Shown here: one piece after another, positions 24,494-32,338 of the stretch
Layout: the number at the start of each line of letters is the position of its first letter
How positions within the stretch are numbered: position 1 is the stretch's first letter
Origin: Butyrivibrio sp.
Lineage (GTDB): Bacteria > Bacillota_A > Clostridia > Lachnospirales > Lachnospiraceae
Length of the DNA stretch: 32,823 bases
Reading direction: 5' to 3'
Assembly (NCBI GenBank): GCA_017996845.1
Contig: JAGOGF010000019.1
Coordinates: 1 to 32,823 of the forward strand
Notes under the pieces: model-generated
Told to the model about the DNA's origin: nothing
The model's input: the letters and a program-made list of their open reading frames with translations, nothing else
Database searches by the model: none
Position numbers and translations under genes: made by a program

Positions 24494-25022
24494 AACAGTA
24501 TTGCTGATCATTGATACACAGAAACTGATTATGAATAATCAGTTATATCACTTTGATCTTTTTAGGCAAAGCGTTGCAAAACTGATTTCTTCAGCAAGAG
24601 AAAGTGGCGTGGAAGTCATCTATGTGCGACATGATGACGGTGAAGGCGAAGAACTTACAAAAGGGAATGACGGCTATGAGATTGCAGATGAATTTGCACC
24701 GCTTTCTGAAGAAAAAATATTTGATAAAACCGTAAACAGTGCATTTAAAGAGAGCGGACTTCTGGAATATCTGCGGGAAAAAGGAACAGAAAGCGTAATC
24801 ATAGCAGGGCTGCAGACAGATTATTGTATAGATGCATCTGTAAAATGTGCATTTGAACATGGATTGGAGGTAATCATTCCTGCAGATTCCAACACAACGG
24901 TAGATAACCCTTATATGACAGGAGAGAAAACATACCATTATTACAATGAAATGATGTGGAATGACAGATATGGTAAATGTGAACTGCTGGAGGATGTTAT
25001 TGATCTAATGAAGGAAGAGTAA
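24480..25022 (+). CDS. Isochorismatase-like cysteine hydrolase
   Basis: 180 residues with the catalytic triad of the family: Asp12 in LLIIDTQ, Lys83 in FDKTVNSAF and Cys116 in LQTDYCIDAS. Members hydrolyse amides or vinyl ethers (nicotinamidase, isochorismatase and others). The start ATG lies inside the GNAT gene (14-bp overlap). The residues around the site do not identify the substrate. The next gene starts 2 bp after the stop. Confidence 0.9.
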   Translation: MRKSKTVLLIIDTQKLIMNNQLYHFDLFRQSVAKLISSARESGVEVIYVRHDDGEGEELTKGNDGYEIADEFAPLSEEKIFDKTVNSAFKESGLLEYLREKGTESVIIAGLQTDYCIDASVKCAFEHGLEVIIPADSNTTVDNPYMTGEKTYHYYNEMMWNDRYGKCELLEDVIDLMKEE

Positions 25023-25024
25023 AT

Positions 25025-26032
25025 ATGATCACACTAAATGATTATCTTTATACGGGAGATACTGTTTTTCGCATTATTCAGAAATACAGCAGAGATTTAC
25101 GCGAGGATGCAAAGAAAAACCACAGTGAACTGGATCTGGTACATGCCAATTTCCTGATTCAGATTAATGAACTTCTGGAACATAATGAATTTTTGACTTC
25201 ACAGTCTCAGAAAATACGTGATTTTTATATGTATATGGTTAAAAAGTATCCGTATCTGGCATTTGCCTTTAAAGGACGTATTAAATCCCTGATTCGCGCG
25301 GAAGAGAAATTTAATGGATATATTGTTGAATATATATATGAATACTATAAAGAGCATAAGAGCTATCCATCCATACAGGATCTGAAAAACAGGCTCAGCT
25401 GTTTTCGGGATCTGATTGCCTATCGTATTATCATTTCACTTCCCAAGTGTCAGACAAATGATTTGAATAATCGTGAAAATGAGGAAATCAGATATTTATA
25501 TGAAATTGCAAACGTATTGCCTGCATTTCTGGAAGAGAGAGGGTTTTCTGTGGAATCAGCGGGAGGGATGAATGAAAGTACGTCTCCGCTTCTGCAGGAT
25601 ACCGTAAGAGGTTATTATCGGGACTATATCTGTGAGGAAAGTTTAAATGGTTATCAGTCACTTCATATTACCTTTTATGATAACAGCGCACGCTGTTATA
25701 TGGAAGTTCAGCTGCGAACCAAGGAAATGGATGATTATGCGGAAATTGGACCTGCCAATCATCTGGGCTATGAGAAGCAGCAGGAAAGAGACCGTTCCAG
25801 ACGGGATCTGATTCCCAGAGGAGAATGTGTTTATTTTGATGATGCATATGAAAGGGGAATGCTGCTGCGTAACCTGGAACTGAAAGATCTGGATGTGAAT
25901 ATGTTTGCAGCGGTAAACAATAGTCTGATTAACGATGGATGCGGGTTGTACCGGGGACGTCTGATCCTGCCCTATGAACATTTATCCAGATTTCAGAGTG
26001 ATGCACAGACGGTTCCCGATATGGCAACCTGA
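25025..26032 (+). CDS. RelA/SpoT-domain nucleotidyltransferase (small alarmone synthetase-like)
   Basis: 335 residues. A RelA/SpoT synthetase domain is recognisable: RIKS at 85-88, Asp129 in FRDLIAYRI, GYQSLH at 209-214, Glu227 in MEVQLRT and AEIGPANHLGYE at 239-250. These match the ATP- and GTP-binding and catalytic positions of (p)ppGpp synthetases, so activity is likely. There is no HD hydrolase domain and no TGS/ACT regulatory region. It is longer than RelQ/RelP-type enzymes and has a ~75-residue helical N-terminus and a C-terminal addition after residue 255. It starts 2 bp after the isochorismatase gene. It could instead pyrophosphorylate another acceptor, as toxSAS enzymes do. Confidence 0.85.
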   Translation: MITLNDYLYTGDTVFRIIQKYSRDLREDAKKNHSELDLVHANFLIQINELLEHNEFLTSQSQKIRDFYMYMVKKYPYLAFAFKGRIKSLIRAEEKFNGYIVEYIYEYYKEHKSYPSIQDLKNRLSCFRDLIAYRIIISLPKCQTNDLNNRENEEIRYLYEIANVLPAFLEERGFSVESAGGMNESTSPLLQDTVRGYYRDYICEESLNGYQSLHITFYDNSARCYMEVQLRTKEMDDYAEIGPANHLGYEKQQERDRSRRDLIPRGECVYFDDAYERGMLLRNLELKDLDVNMFAAVNNSLINDGCGLYRGRLILPYEHLSRFQSDAQTVPDMAT

Positions 26033-26033
26033 A

Positions 26034-26059
26034 GTTGCGATAATGGGTTATATTGCAAC
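26034..26059. promoter_or_regulatory. Inverted repeat upstream of the XRE regulator
   Basis: GTTGC (26034-26038) and GCAAC (26055-26059) flank imperfectly paired ATAA/TTAT, giving a dyad about 62 bp before the regulator's ATG. It could be its operator. The match is short. Confidence 0.25.
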
Positions 26060-26120
26060 GAATGGGTGGTTTTGAATGCTGCTTTTGCATGCTACCATAT
26101 AAAAAAAGGAGGCAGCAAAA

Positions 26121-26855
26121 ATGAGTTTAGGAGAAAATATTCAGTATTTAAGGCAGATTAACAATATCACACAGGAAGAACTGGCAGAGAGTTTGTCGGT
26201 TTCCAGGCAAACGATATCAAAATGGGAAATGAATCAGGTATACCCTGAAATTCCGAAATTGATTGAAATGGGAAAAATATTTCATAGCAAGTTGGATGAA
26301 CTTCTGAATGAGGATATTCGGAAACGCCAGGAAGCTTATTCAGAAATTGTAATTAAAAAAGTAGATGCTTTTCGTATGGCACGGTATGTGATGATTACGC
26401 CGAATCCGGAAGATGACGTGAATGCCTATATGGATAAATGGGAAAGGGAAAGCGGACTGCATGAAATACCGGGATATCAGGCGAAGCGGATCGGATGGGA
26501 TTTTCCTTTTGTATCACAGGAACAGCAGACAAGATTTGGAATGCGCGGCTATGTTTCGGCATGCATTCTTCCGGAAGGATTTGAGCCTAAGTGCCAGGGA
26601 GCGGAGATCGTAAGTCAGGAAAGTGCGAATTATGCCTGTATTACGATTCGGGATCCTTTTTCCAGAGCATTTGAACTGATACCGGGCGCATATAAGAAAA
26701 TACTCAAATATCTTGGCGCAAACGGTTTTAAGGAAACAACCAGTGGAGATTTCATTTCCTGCTTTGAGCATGTTTATGAAAAAGATGGGATCTGCTATAT
26801 GGAAGTATATATTCATACAGATGCGGTAGGACAGGCAAACCTGCATACTTTTTGA
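26121..26855 (+). CDS. XRE-family regulator with GyrI-like effector-binding domain
   Basis: 244 residues. The N-terminal Cro/CI helix-turn-helix is at about 5-60 (QEELAESLSVSRQTISKWE). The C-terminal part (about 75-244) resembles the GyrI-like/AraC effector-binding fold, which binds small, often toxic, amphipathic molecules. AAAAGGAGG precedes the ATG at 26121. Followed by a two-unit DUF3795 gene whose start lies 77 bp on. It probably senses a compound handled by the neighbouring detoxification genes; this is inferred. Confidence 0.87.
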   Translation: MSLGENIQYLRQINNITQEELAESLSVSRQTISKWEMNQVYPEIPKLIEMGKIFHSKLDELLNEDIRKRQEAYSEIVIKKVDAFRMARYVMITPNPEDDVNAYMDKWERESGLHEIPGYQAKRIGWDFPFVSQEQQTRFGMRGYVSACILPEGFEPKCQGAEIVSQESANYACITIRDPFSRAFELIPGAYKKILKYLGANGFKETTSGDFISCFEHVYEKDGICYMEVYIHTDAVGQANLHTF

Positions 26856-26932
26856 ATGGATGGGGGTTTTCTTTTGAGAGAATCATGAGAGCCCATGGTA
26901 CCGATTGGATAAACGGGAATGAGGGGGAGAAA

Positions 26933-27625
26933 ATGGCAGTAACATTTGATTCATATTGTGGCCTTAGCTGTGCTGAATGTACATATAAAGAAACAATGAA
27001 CTGCAGAGGATGTATTGCAACAAAGGGCAATCCTTTTCATGGCAAATGTGAAGTTGCAGAATGTGCAAAAAAGCGCGGGAAACGATTCTGCGGAGAATGT
27101 GAGAATATTCTATCCTGTGATCTCCTCAGACGGTATGCTTTTGATGAAACAAACGGTGATCATGGGAAACGAATTGATAATTGTCAGAGAATTAAGGCAG
27201 CGCTTGTAAAAGAAGCAAGAGAAGGGATTAATCCGGTCAGTGTCTGCGGACATCATTGTGATTACTGTTTTATGGGACAATGGTGCGGCGGATGCAGAAG
27301 CAACTACAATGGTTGTTCTTATGCTACGCTGTTTGAAAATGGAAAGTGTCCGAATGTAGAATGTGCAGAAGCAAAACAGCTTTCCGGCTGTTATGCCTGT
27401 AGTGAACTTACGGATTGTAAAAAAGGATATTATAGTAAAGAAAGTGAATATACTGCCAAAGCAACGGCACTCTTTATTCAAAAGTACGGCGAAGCGGTTT
27501 ATACACAAACCCTCAAAAATGCAATTGAAAACGGGGTAAATTATGCCGGATCATTTGACGAGACAGGAAGTGTTCTTGCTGCGTTCGGTCTTTTGGAAAA
27601 GTATATGCTTCCGGAAAGCAAATAA
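26933..27625 (+). CDS. Double DUF3795-type cysteine-rich protein
   Basis: 230 residues with two cysteine-rich units in tandem. Unit one (about 8-65) runs CGLSCAEC, CRGC, then CAKK and CGECENILSC. Unit two (about 102-165) runs CGHHCDYC, WCGGC, CPNVEC and CYACSELTDC. A DUF3795-like helical end follows (YGEAVYTQTLKNAIENG). Metal or Fe-S binding is likely. The frame is open upstream to 26852, but ATG 26933 with GAGGGGGAG just before it is the natural start. It may be an internal duplication of the type of protein encoded at 21405. Confidence 0.85.
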   Translation: MAVTFDSYCGLSCAECTYKETMNCRGCIATKGNPFHGKCEVAECAKKRGKRFCGECENILSCDLLRRYAFDETNGDHGKRIDNCQRIKAALVKEAREGINPVSVCGHHCDYCFMGQWCGGCRSNYNGCSYATLFENGKCPNVECAEAKQLSGCYACSELTDCKKGYYSKESEYTAKATALFIQKYGEAVYTQTLKNAIENGVNYAGSFDETGSVLAAFGLLEKYMLPESK

Positions 27626-27654
27626 CATATTGCAGCAATAAAATGGTTATGATA

Positions 27655-27726
27655 AAAAGAGCTGGTGCAAAATAGCAGGATAATTCAAATCTGCTATGCG
27701 TGCAACAACTCTTTTTGTATGTAGGA
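27655..27726. terminator. Terminator between convergent genes
   Basis: AAAAGAG (27655-27661) pairs with CTCTTTTT (27719-27726). Inside lies a second stem TAGCAGGAT/ATCTGCTA flanked by TGCA/TGCA. A-rich and T-rich flanks allow termination from both sides, fitting the convergent DUF3795 and permease genes. Confidence 0.75.
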
Positions 27727-27768
27727 ATGTTACTCAGGAAAATGCCGGATAATCCATATTGTCATAAC

Positions 27769-29313
27769 TTAGGCTTGTGTTCCGGTATCCGTATATTTGA
27801 GAACAGCAAAGTGCAGGATCAGAAACAGGACAATATAAAGGCAACAACTGAAAATGTATCTGGATACATTGAGATTCAGATTTGGATTATTGGAACGCAT
27901 GCCGATACAAAAAAGTGAGTAAGGCAGCAGATACCCATAACCTTTTGCGGTAAGAATCAGTCCGGTAAAACCTCCCAGAAAGCTGATCCCAATCGGAATG
28001 GCAAAATTATGAATGATCAGTGACAGGAGACTTTGCAGCATGCAGATGGTAATACTGCCAAGAAAACCGCATAAGAGCCAATTCCAGAGATGATCCGGAA
28101 CCTGGGTATGAAGCCCAAGTAGTTTTCCGGAAAAGACAAACAGAAATGCAATCCAGAGAATTTCCAGCGCCATCAAAATGATCATAACGGCAAGCTTTTC
28201 AAAAATAAGACGGGAAGGTAATTCATTTGTCATGACCAGATTCCAATTGGTACCGGCATGTTCTGTTCGCCACAGACAGCTTGCAATCAGGGCAATCAGA
28301 GGAGATACGAACAGAAAACTCAGAAAAAGTGTGTGCTGTGTCCAAAGCGATTCCCACGTAAAGGAAAGTACGCCTAAATTATTTTTAAAGTTAATGGTAC
28401 CGATAATGGCGGAAATCAGAGGCAACAGGATAAATGGAATCCACACGGGAGACCTTTTCAGTTTGATTATTTCAACCGGAAGGCGGGTTTGCAGGGTATG
28501 GCTTCTTCTGATTTCCTGCCTTTGTATCGGGAGATGACCTTCTTCCATTTTGGCATATATCCGCTGACCGGAACAGGTCAGCACAAGGATCCATAACAGG
28601 CAGACGATATAGGGAAAACGAAACGGCGAAGAATAAAAAAGTGAAATCAGCCGGGTATGACTGTCATAGTCCATGCCTACAAACATGGTAATTCCACTGA
28701 TTCCCCATGGAGTAAAATATAAAAAAGAATATGGCAGATACATGATGAAAAGACCAAATAATGAGCCTGCAAGTCCGGTAGAAAAGGATACATACTGATT
28801 GTGGAACAAAAGTGACAGATTACTTTGTAATAAGTACAGAATAAAACACACCAGAAACACATTGCAGCCGGTTCGTACAAAATCTGACGTAGGAAACGGA
28901 GCATGAATTCCGATTACCATTTGAAGTACAAACAGAGAAATCATTTCGAGCAGAGAAAAAAGCAGAGAAAAGAGTAGACCATATAAAAGCTTTCCATAGT
29001 AGATTGCGCTTTTGGACGTAATTGATTCCAAAACTTTCCACATATTCGATTTATGTTCCAGATCCATGACATTGCTGGCAAGTACTGCCCACAGAGCAGG
29101 CAGCAGAATTGTGTTCATCAGTGGCAGACGATAGAAAAGAGCAGACCACATCTGACCAGGCAGTACGGAAGTCGTATGGTGCAGCCCATTATAAAGCATC
29201 AGACTGATCAGCAGGTCGGTTACCAAAAGCAGGAGAAAATTATGCATACGGCGCTCTTTGGAAAATTCCAGCTGAAAACATTTAATGATAGAATTATTAA
29301 AAATATTTTTCAT
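27769..29313 (-). CDS. Lantibiotic-immunity-type ABC permease, two halves fused
   Basis: 514 residues, about 12 membrane helices in two similar six-helix halves (about 1-255 and 280-514). The first half begins LEFSKERRMHNFLLLLVTDL, and the second LPVEIIKLKRSPVWIPFILL with TEHAGTNWNLVMTNELPS. These resemble the MutE/EpiE and MutG/EpiG type permeases that expel lantibiotics; normally the two are separate proteins of about 250 residues. It is read toward the left, 43 bp after its ATPase gene, with GGAAAGAAG before the ATG at 29313. No lantibiotic precursor or modification gene is in view, so a resistance or sensing role is more likely than self-immunity. Confidence 0.85.
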   Translation of the reverse strand: MKNIFNNSIIKCFQLEFSKERRMHNFLLLLVTDLLISLMLYNGLHHTTSVLPGQMWSALFYRLPLMNTILLPALWAVLASNVMDLEHKSNMWKVLESITSKSAIYYGKLLYGLLFSLLFSLLEMISLFVLQMVIGIHAPFPTSDFVRTGCNVFLVCFILYLLQSNLSLLFHNQYVSFSTGLAGSLFGLFIMYLPYSFLYFTPWGISGITMFVGMDYDSHTRLISLFYSSPFRFPYIVCLLWILVLTCSGQRIYAKMEEGHLPIQRQEIRRSHTLQTRLPVEIIKLKRSPVWIPFILLPLISAIIGTINFKNNLGVLSFTWESLWTQHTLFLSFLFVSPLIALIASCLWRTEHAGTNWNLVMTNELPSRLIFEKLAVMIILMALEILWIAFLFVFSGKLLGLHTQVPDHLWNWLLCGFLGSITICMLQSLLSLIIHNFAIPIGISFLGGFTGLILTAKGYGYLLPYSLFCIGMRSNNPNLNLNVSRYIFSCCLYIVLFLILHFAVLKYTDTGTQA

Positions 29314-29356
29314 TTTCTATTTCTTCTTTCCGGAAATTTTTTGAGAATGGGATCCA

Positions 29357-30082
29357 TTATTTGATGGGTTGTTCTGTCAGGTTCAAAAAAATATCTTCCA
29401 GATGTTGTCCGCCACGGGCAAGATCAGACAGAGGTCCCTCATAAACCATTTCACCATGATTGATAATGCCTACGGAATCAGCAAGCTGCTCCATCTCACC
29501 AAGCAGATGGCTGGAGATCAGAATTGACATACCATGATCGGTTACGAAGCTTTTAAGCAGGCAACGCATTTCCTGTATGCCGGCAGGATCCAGACCGTTT
29601 GTAGGCTCATCCAGAATCAGTATTTTGGGATTTCCCAAAAGAGCCATTGCAAGACCAAGGCGCTGCTTCATCCCCAGAGAATAGTTTTTCAGCTTCTTGT
29701 CACGTTGCTGATAGAGATCAACAACCTGCAGGACATCACCGATCTGTGAAAAGGGAACATTTTTCAGTTTTGCGATAATCTGCATATTTTCCAGTCCGGT
29801 CAGATGCGCATAACCACTTGGATTTTCAATCAGACTCCCGATGTCACGCAGCGACTGCAGGTGATTGCGCTTTGTAAGAGGTTGTCCGCAGATGGAAATT
29901 GTCCCGCTGTCAGAACGAATCAGTCCAAGCAGCAGTTTCAGGGTGGTTGTTTTTCCGGCACCGTTTGGACCAAGAAATCCATAAATTTCTCCTTGCGGAA
30001 TATGAAGATTCACATTTCTGATGCGATAGTCCTCTCCGTGTTTTTTGGTTAAATGCTCCGTTGTAATAATGTATCGTTCCAT
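29357..30082 (-). CDS. Lantibiotic-immunity-type ABC transporter ATP-binding protein
   Basis: 241 residues. Walker A GPNGAGKT is at 38-45, the signature reads YSLGMKQR (134-141), and Walker B plus D-loop is LILDEPTNGLD (155-165). Like NisF/SpaF/MutF, it has IENPSGYAHLTGLENM in the Q-loop to helical region. AAAGGAAG precedes the ATG. It is first in the minus-strand operon, divergent from the two-component genes, the arrangement of antimicrobial-peptide sensing and export modules. Confidence 0.92.
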   Translation of the reverse strand: MERYIITTEHLTKKHGEDYRIRNVNLHIPQGEIYGFLGPNGAGKTTTLKLLLGLIRSDSGTISICGQPLTKRNHLQSLRDIGSLIENPSGYAHLTGLENMQIIAKLKNVPFSQIGDVLQVVDLYQQRDKKLKNYSLGMKQRLGLAMALLGNPKILILDEPTNGLDPAGIQEMRCLLKSFVTDHGMSILISSHLLGEMEQLADSVGIINHGEMVYEGPLSDLARGGQHLEDIFLNLTEQPIK

Positions 30083-30103
30083 AACAATTGACTTCCTTTC
30101 TAT

Positions 30104-30135
30104 TTTAGCGTTGATGATCTTTAGCGTTGATGATC
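30104..30135. promoter_or_regulatory. Perfect 16-bp tandem direct repeat in the divergent region
   Basis: TTTAGCGTTGATGATC occurs twice head to tail with no gap (30104-30119 and 30120-30135), 22 bp from the ABC gene start. OmpR-type regulators often bind tandem direct repeats, but these copies lie closer to the start codon than a -35 activator site normally would. Confidence 0.6.
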
Positions 30136-30317
30136 AGCCACAGGCGAATAAGACAGCAATGTCTCTTACCGTTTTTATTGTATGCAGCGGACATTATGGC
30201 AGCTTTACGATTACCTTATGTTTACTTTAAGAAAACGGATGCAGATAGCAGCGATCTGGTGGATATGGTATTCTGAAACAGTAGGATGCATGTAGGAAGA
30301 ATGACCGGAGGCAGAAA
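30136..30317. other. Divergent regulatory region
   Basis: The space between the ABC operon (minus) and the two-component operon (plus) holds no credible gene. AT-rich candidate -10 elements exist on both strands (minus-strand TACAAT; plus-strand TATTCT near 30268), but without good -35 partners, as expected for activator-dependent promoters. Confidence 0.45.
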
Positions 30318-31016
30318 ATGGAAATTTCTGATTGTCATATTTTACTGGTAGATGATGAAAAGGATTTGTTATATATGGTTCGTGATCTTTTAAAAGAGGA
30401 AGGGTACAGGACAGTGGATTCTGCAGCATCCTGTAAAGAAGCGGAAGAAATGGTGGCAAAAAATCAGTATGAACTGGTAATTCTGGATGTGATGCTGCCG
30501 GATGGAAATGGTTTTTCTTTTTTTCAGGAACAGATCAGAGACAAAGCATACAGGGGGATACCGGTAATTTTCCTTTCCGCACGGGATGAAAATGAGGCGA
30601 AACTAAAAGGGCTGGGTCTTGGCGCAGATGATTATATTACCAAACCTTTTTTGCCACAGGAGTTATTGCTGCGTGTGAAGGCTGTTTTGATACGAACCTA
30701 CCGTCTGGAAGAAACACAGCAGAACCTGCAACTGCAGAAGGTAATAATTCGATTTGATGACAGCACGATCATACGAAACGGGATGGTACAGACAATGACA
30801 GCCAAAGAATACAGGTTACTCAGAAAACTGGCAGAGAATAAAGGTAAAATTGTTTCGATTGATTCTCTTTGCGATACTCTTTGGCCGGATGGAAGTTATG
30901 GACTGGAAAGCTCACTAATGGTTCATATCAGACATATCAGAGAGAAAATGGAGGACGATCCATCCAGACCGGAACATCTGATCACCGTGCGTGGTCTGGG
31001 GTACAAACTATGCTGA
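30318..31016 (+). CDS. OmpR-family response regulator
   Basis: 232 residues. The receiver domain (about 1-120) has the acidic pair Asp12/Asp13, phospho-acceptor Asp57 in LVILDVMLPDG, Ser87 and Lys109 in TKPF. The C-terminal winged-helix DNA-binding domain (about 135-230) ends HIREKMEDDPSRPEHLITVR then GLGYKL. GGAGGC precedes the ATG. It overlaps the kinase gene by 7 bp. It is likely to control the divergent ABC operon. Confidence 0.95.
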   Translation: MEISDCHILLVDDEKDLLYMVRDLLKEEGYRTVDSAASCKEAEEMVAKNQYELVILDVMLPDGNGFSFFQEQIRDKAYRGIPVIFLSARDENEAKLKGLGLGADDYITKPFLPQELLLRVKAVLIRTYRLEETQQNLQLQKVIIRFDDSTIIRNGMVQTMTAKEYRLLRKLAENKGKIVSIDSLCDTLWPDGSYGLESSLMVHIRHIREKMEDDPSRPEHLITVRGLGYKLC

Positions 31017-32236
31017 AGATACGAACTATTCTGAACGGTCTTTTTCTGCTTATTCTTACCACTTTTATTCTTCTGATTCTGGAAATCGGGGTTCTGTATC
31101 AGGTCAGCCAACATTATAATATGAATGCCAAAATATACAGTCATGAAATTACAGGTTTTGTTACAATCACTGATAAAAACGGTAAGACAGTTGTATCCGT
31201 ATCAAAAGAAGGAGAAAAAAAGCTGGGAGCATGCAGGGCGTTTCTTTTTGTTCTGAATGAAAACGGCAAAATAATTTATGATTATCAGGTACCCGGAGAG
31301 CTGATGCATGATTATTCATTGACAGAGATTGCAGCATTTACCAGATGGTATCTCTCAGATTATCCGGTTACGACGATCATAATGGGAAAAAATCTTGTAA
31401 TAGTCGGATATCCCAGAAACAGCATGTGGAAATATCAGATCAATCAATCCTTTTTATATACTCAGGCAATTACATGGATTTATCCTTTACTGGTGGTACT
31501 TAATATCATTACTGTAATTCTCGTATCCGTGCTGCGAACACGATTTCTGGCAGATAAAAAAGAACAGGAAAGGACAGAATGGATTGCAGGTGTATCACAT
31601 GATATTCGTACGCCACTGACAATTGTTCTGGGAAATGCAAATTCTTTAAAAGAAAAACTTCCGGCAGGCGAAAACGCAAAAAAGGCTGAAATGATAGAAC
31701 GGGAAGCGCTTCGAATACGTACACTGATATCCAACCTGAATACGTCAAGTAAACTGGCTTATGGAATCGGAAAATGGGAGCGGCAGGAAGTAAATCTGTC
31801 AGCTTTACTTAGAAGTGAAATGATAGAAGTGCTAAACAGAGGGATTCCGGAGCAGTATACAATTGAACTGGCAATAGATGAGCTGCTCGAAAATCTGATC
31901 GTAAAGGGAGATCATGTGTTAATACAAAGGCTGCTGGAAAATTTGATTGATAATGCAGTTGTCCATAATCCACAGGGGTGTCATATCAGAGTCGGTTTAG
32001 AGGCAAAACAACGTATCAGGCCTTTTAAAAAGCATTACCTGCTGTACGTTGCAGATGATGGAAGCGGCGTATCGTCACAGCAGTTGAGAAAGTTGTCTGC
32101 AGACATGCAGGAATCCAAACTTGCAGAACATGGTCTTGGAACGAGACTGGTAAAACAGATTGCGAAATATCATCACTGGCGGATCCGGTTCTGCCTAAAC
32201 AGTCCGTCCGGTTTGATTTGTAAGATAAATCTGTAA
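31010..32236 (+). CDS. Sensor histidine kinase
   Basis: 408 residues. TM1 is at about 8-30, then an extracellular region of about 120 residues, and TM2 at about 155-175. The H-box is GVSHDIRTPLT with phospho-acceptor His197, the N-box NLIDNAVVHN with Asn315, then DDGSGVS at 349-355 and HGLGTRLVKQI near 374. The frame runs open further upstream (from 30869), but ATG 31010 gives a normal N-terminus and a 7-bp overlap with the regulator. The extracellular part is larger than in the short BceS-type kinases, suggesting direct ligand sensing, and EGEKKLG and similar charged stretches lie in it. Confidence 0.93.
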   Translation: MLKIRTILNGLFLLILTTFILLILEIGVLYQVSQHYNMNAKIYSHEITGFVTITDKNGKTVVSVSKEGEKKLGACRAFLFVLNENGKIIYDYQVPGELMHDYSLTEIAAFTRWYLSDYPVTTIIMGKNLVIVGYPRNSMWKYQINQSFLYTQAITWIYPLLVVLNIITVILVSVLRTRFLADKKEQERTEWIAGVSHDIRTPLTIVLGNANSLKEKLPAGENAKKAEMIEREALRIRTLISNLNTSSKLAYGIGKWERQEVNLSALLRSEMIEVLNRGIPEQYTIELAIDELLENLIVKGDHVLIQRLLENLIDNAVVHNPQGCHIRVGLEAKQRIRPFKKHYLLYVADDGSGVSSQQLRKLSADMQESKLAEHGLGTRLVKQIAKYHHWRIRFCLNSPSGLICKINL

Positions 32237-32273
32237 AAAGTATAAATAAAAAATGAAATCTGCCGCAGAGGTA

Positions 32274-32304
32274 TTGACCTGGAGTAAGGTTAAGGTTGTA
32301 GTAT
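32274..32304 (+). promoter_or_regulatory. MerR-type promoter with 19-bp spacer upstream of patB-like gene
   Basis: TTGACC (-35, 32274-32279), a spacer of exactly 19 bp (32280-32298) holding an imperfect dyad ACCT...AGGT, and TAGTAT (-10, 32299-32304). Overlong 19-bp spacers with a central dyad are the hallmark of promoters that MerR-family activators untwist. Confidence 0.6.
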
Positions 32305-32338
32305 CTTCCAAGAGAACTCTGAAAGGCGGAAATTTCTG

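Noticed and set aside
26852..26932. TTG start for the double DUF3795 protein overlapping the XRE regulator.
   Set aside because: ATG 26933 has a much better ribosome binding site and begins directly at the first cysteine domain.
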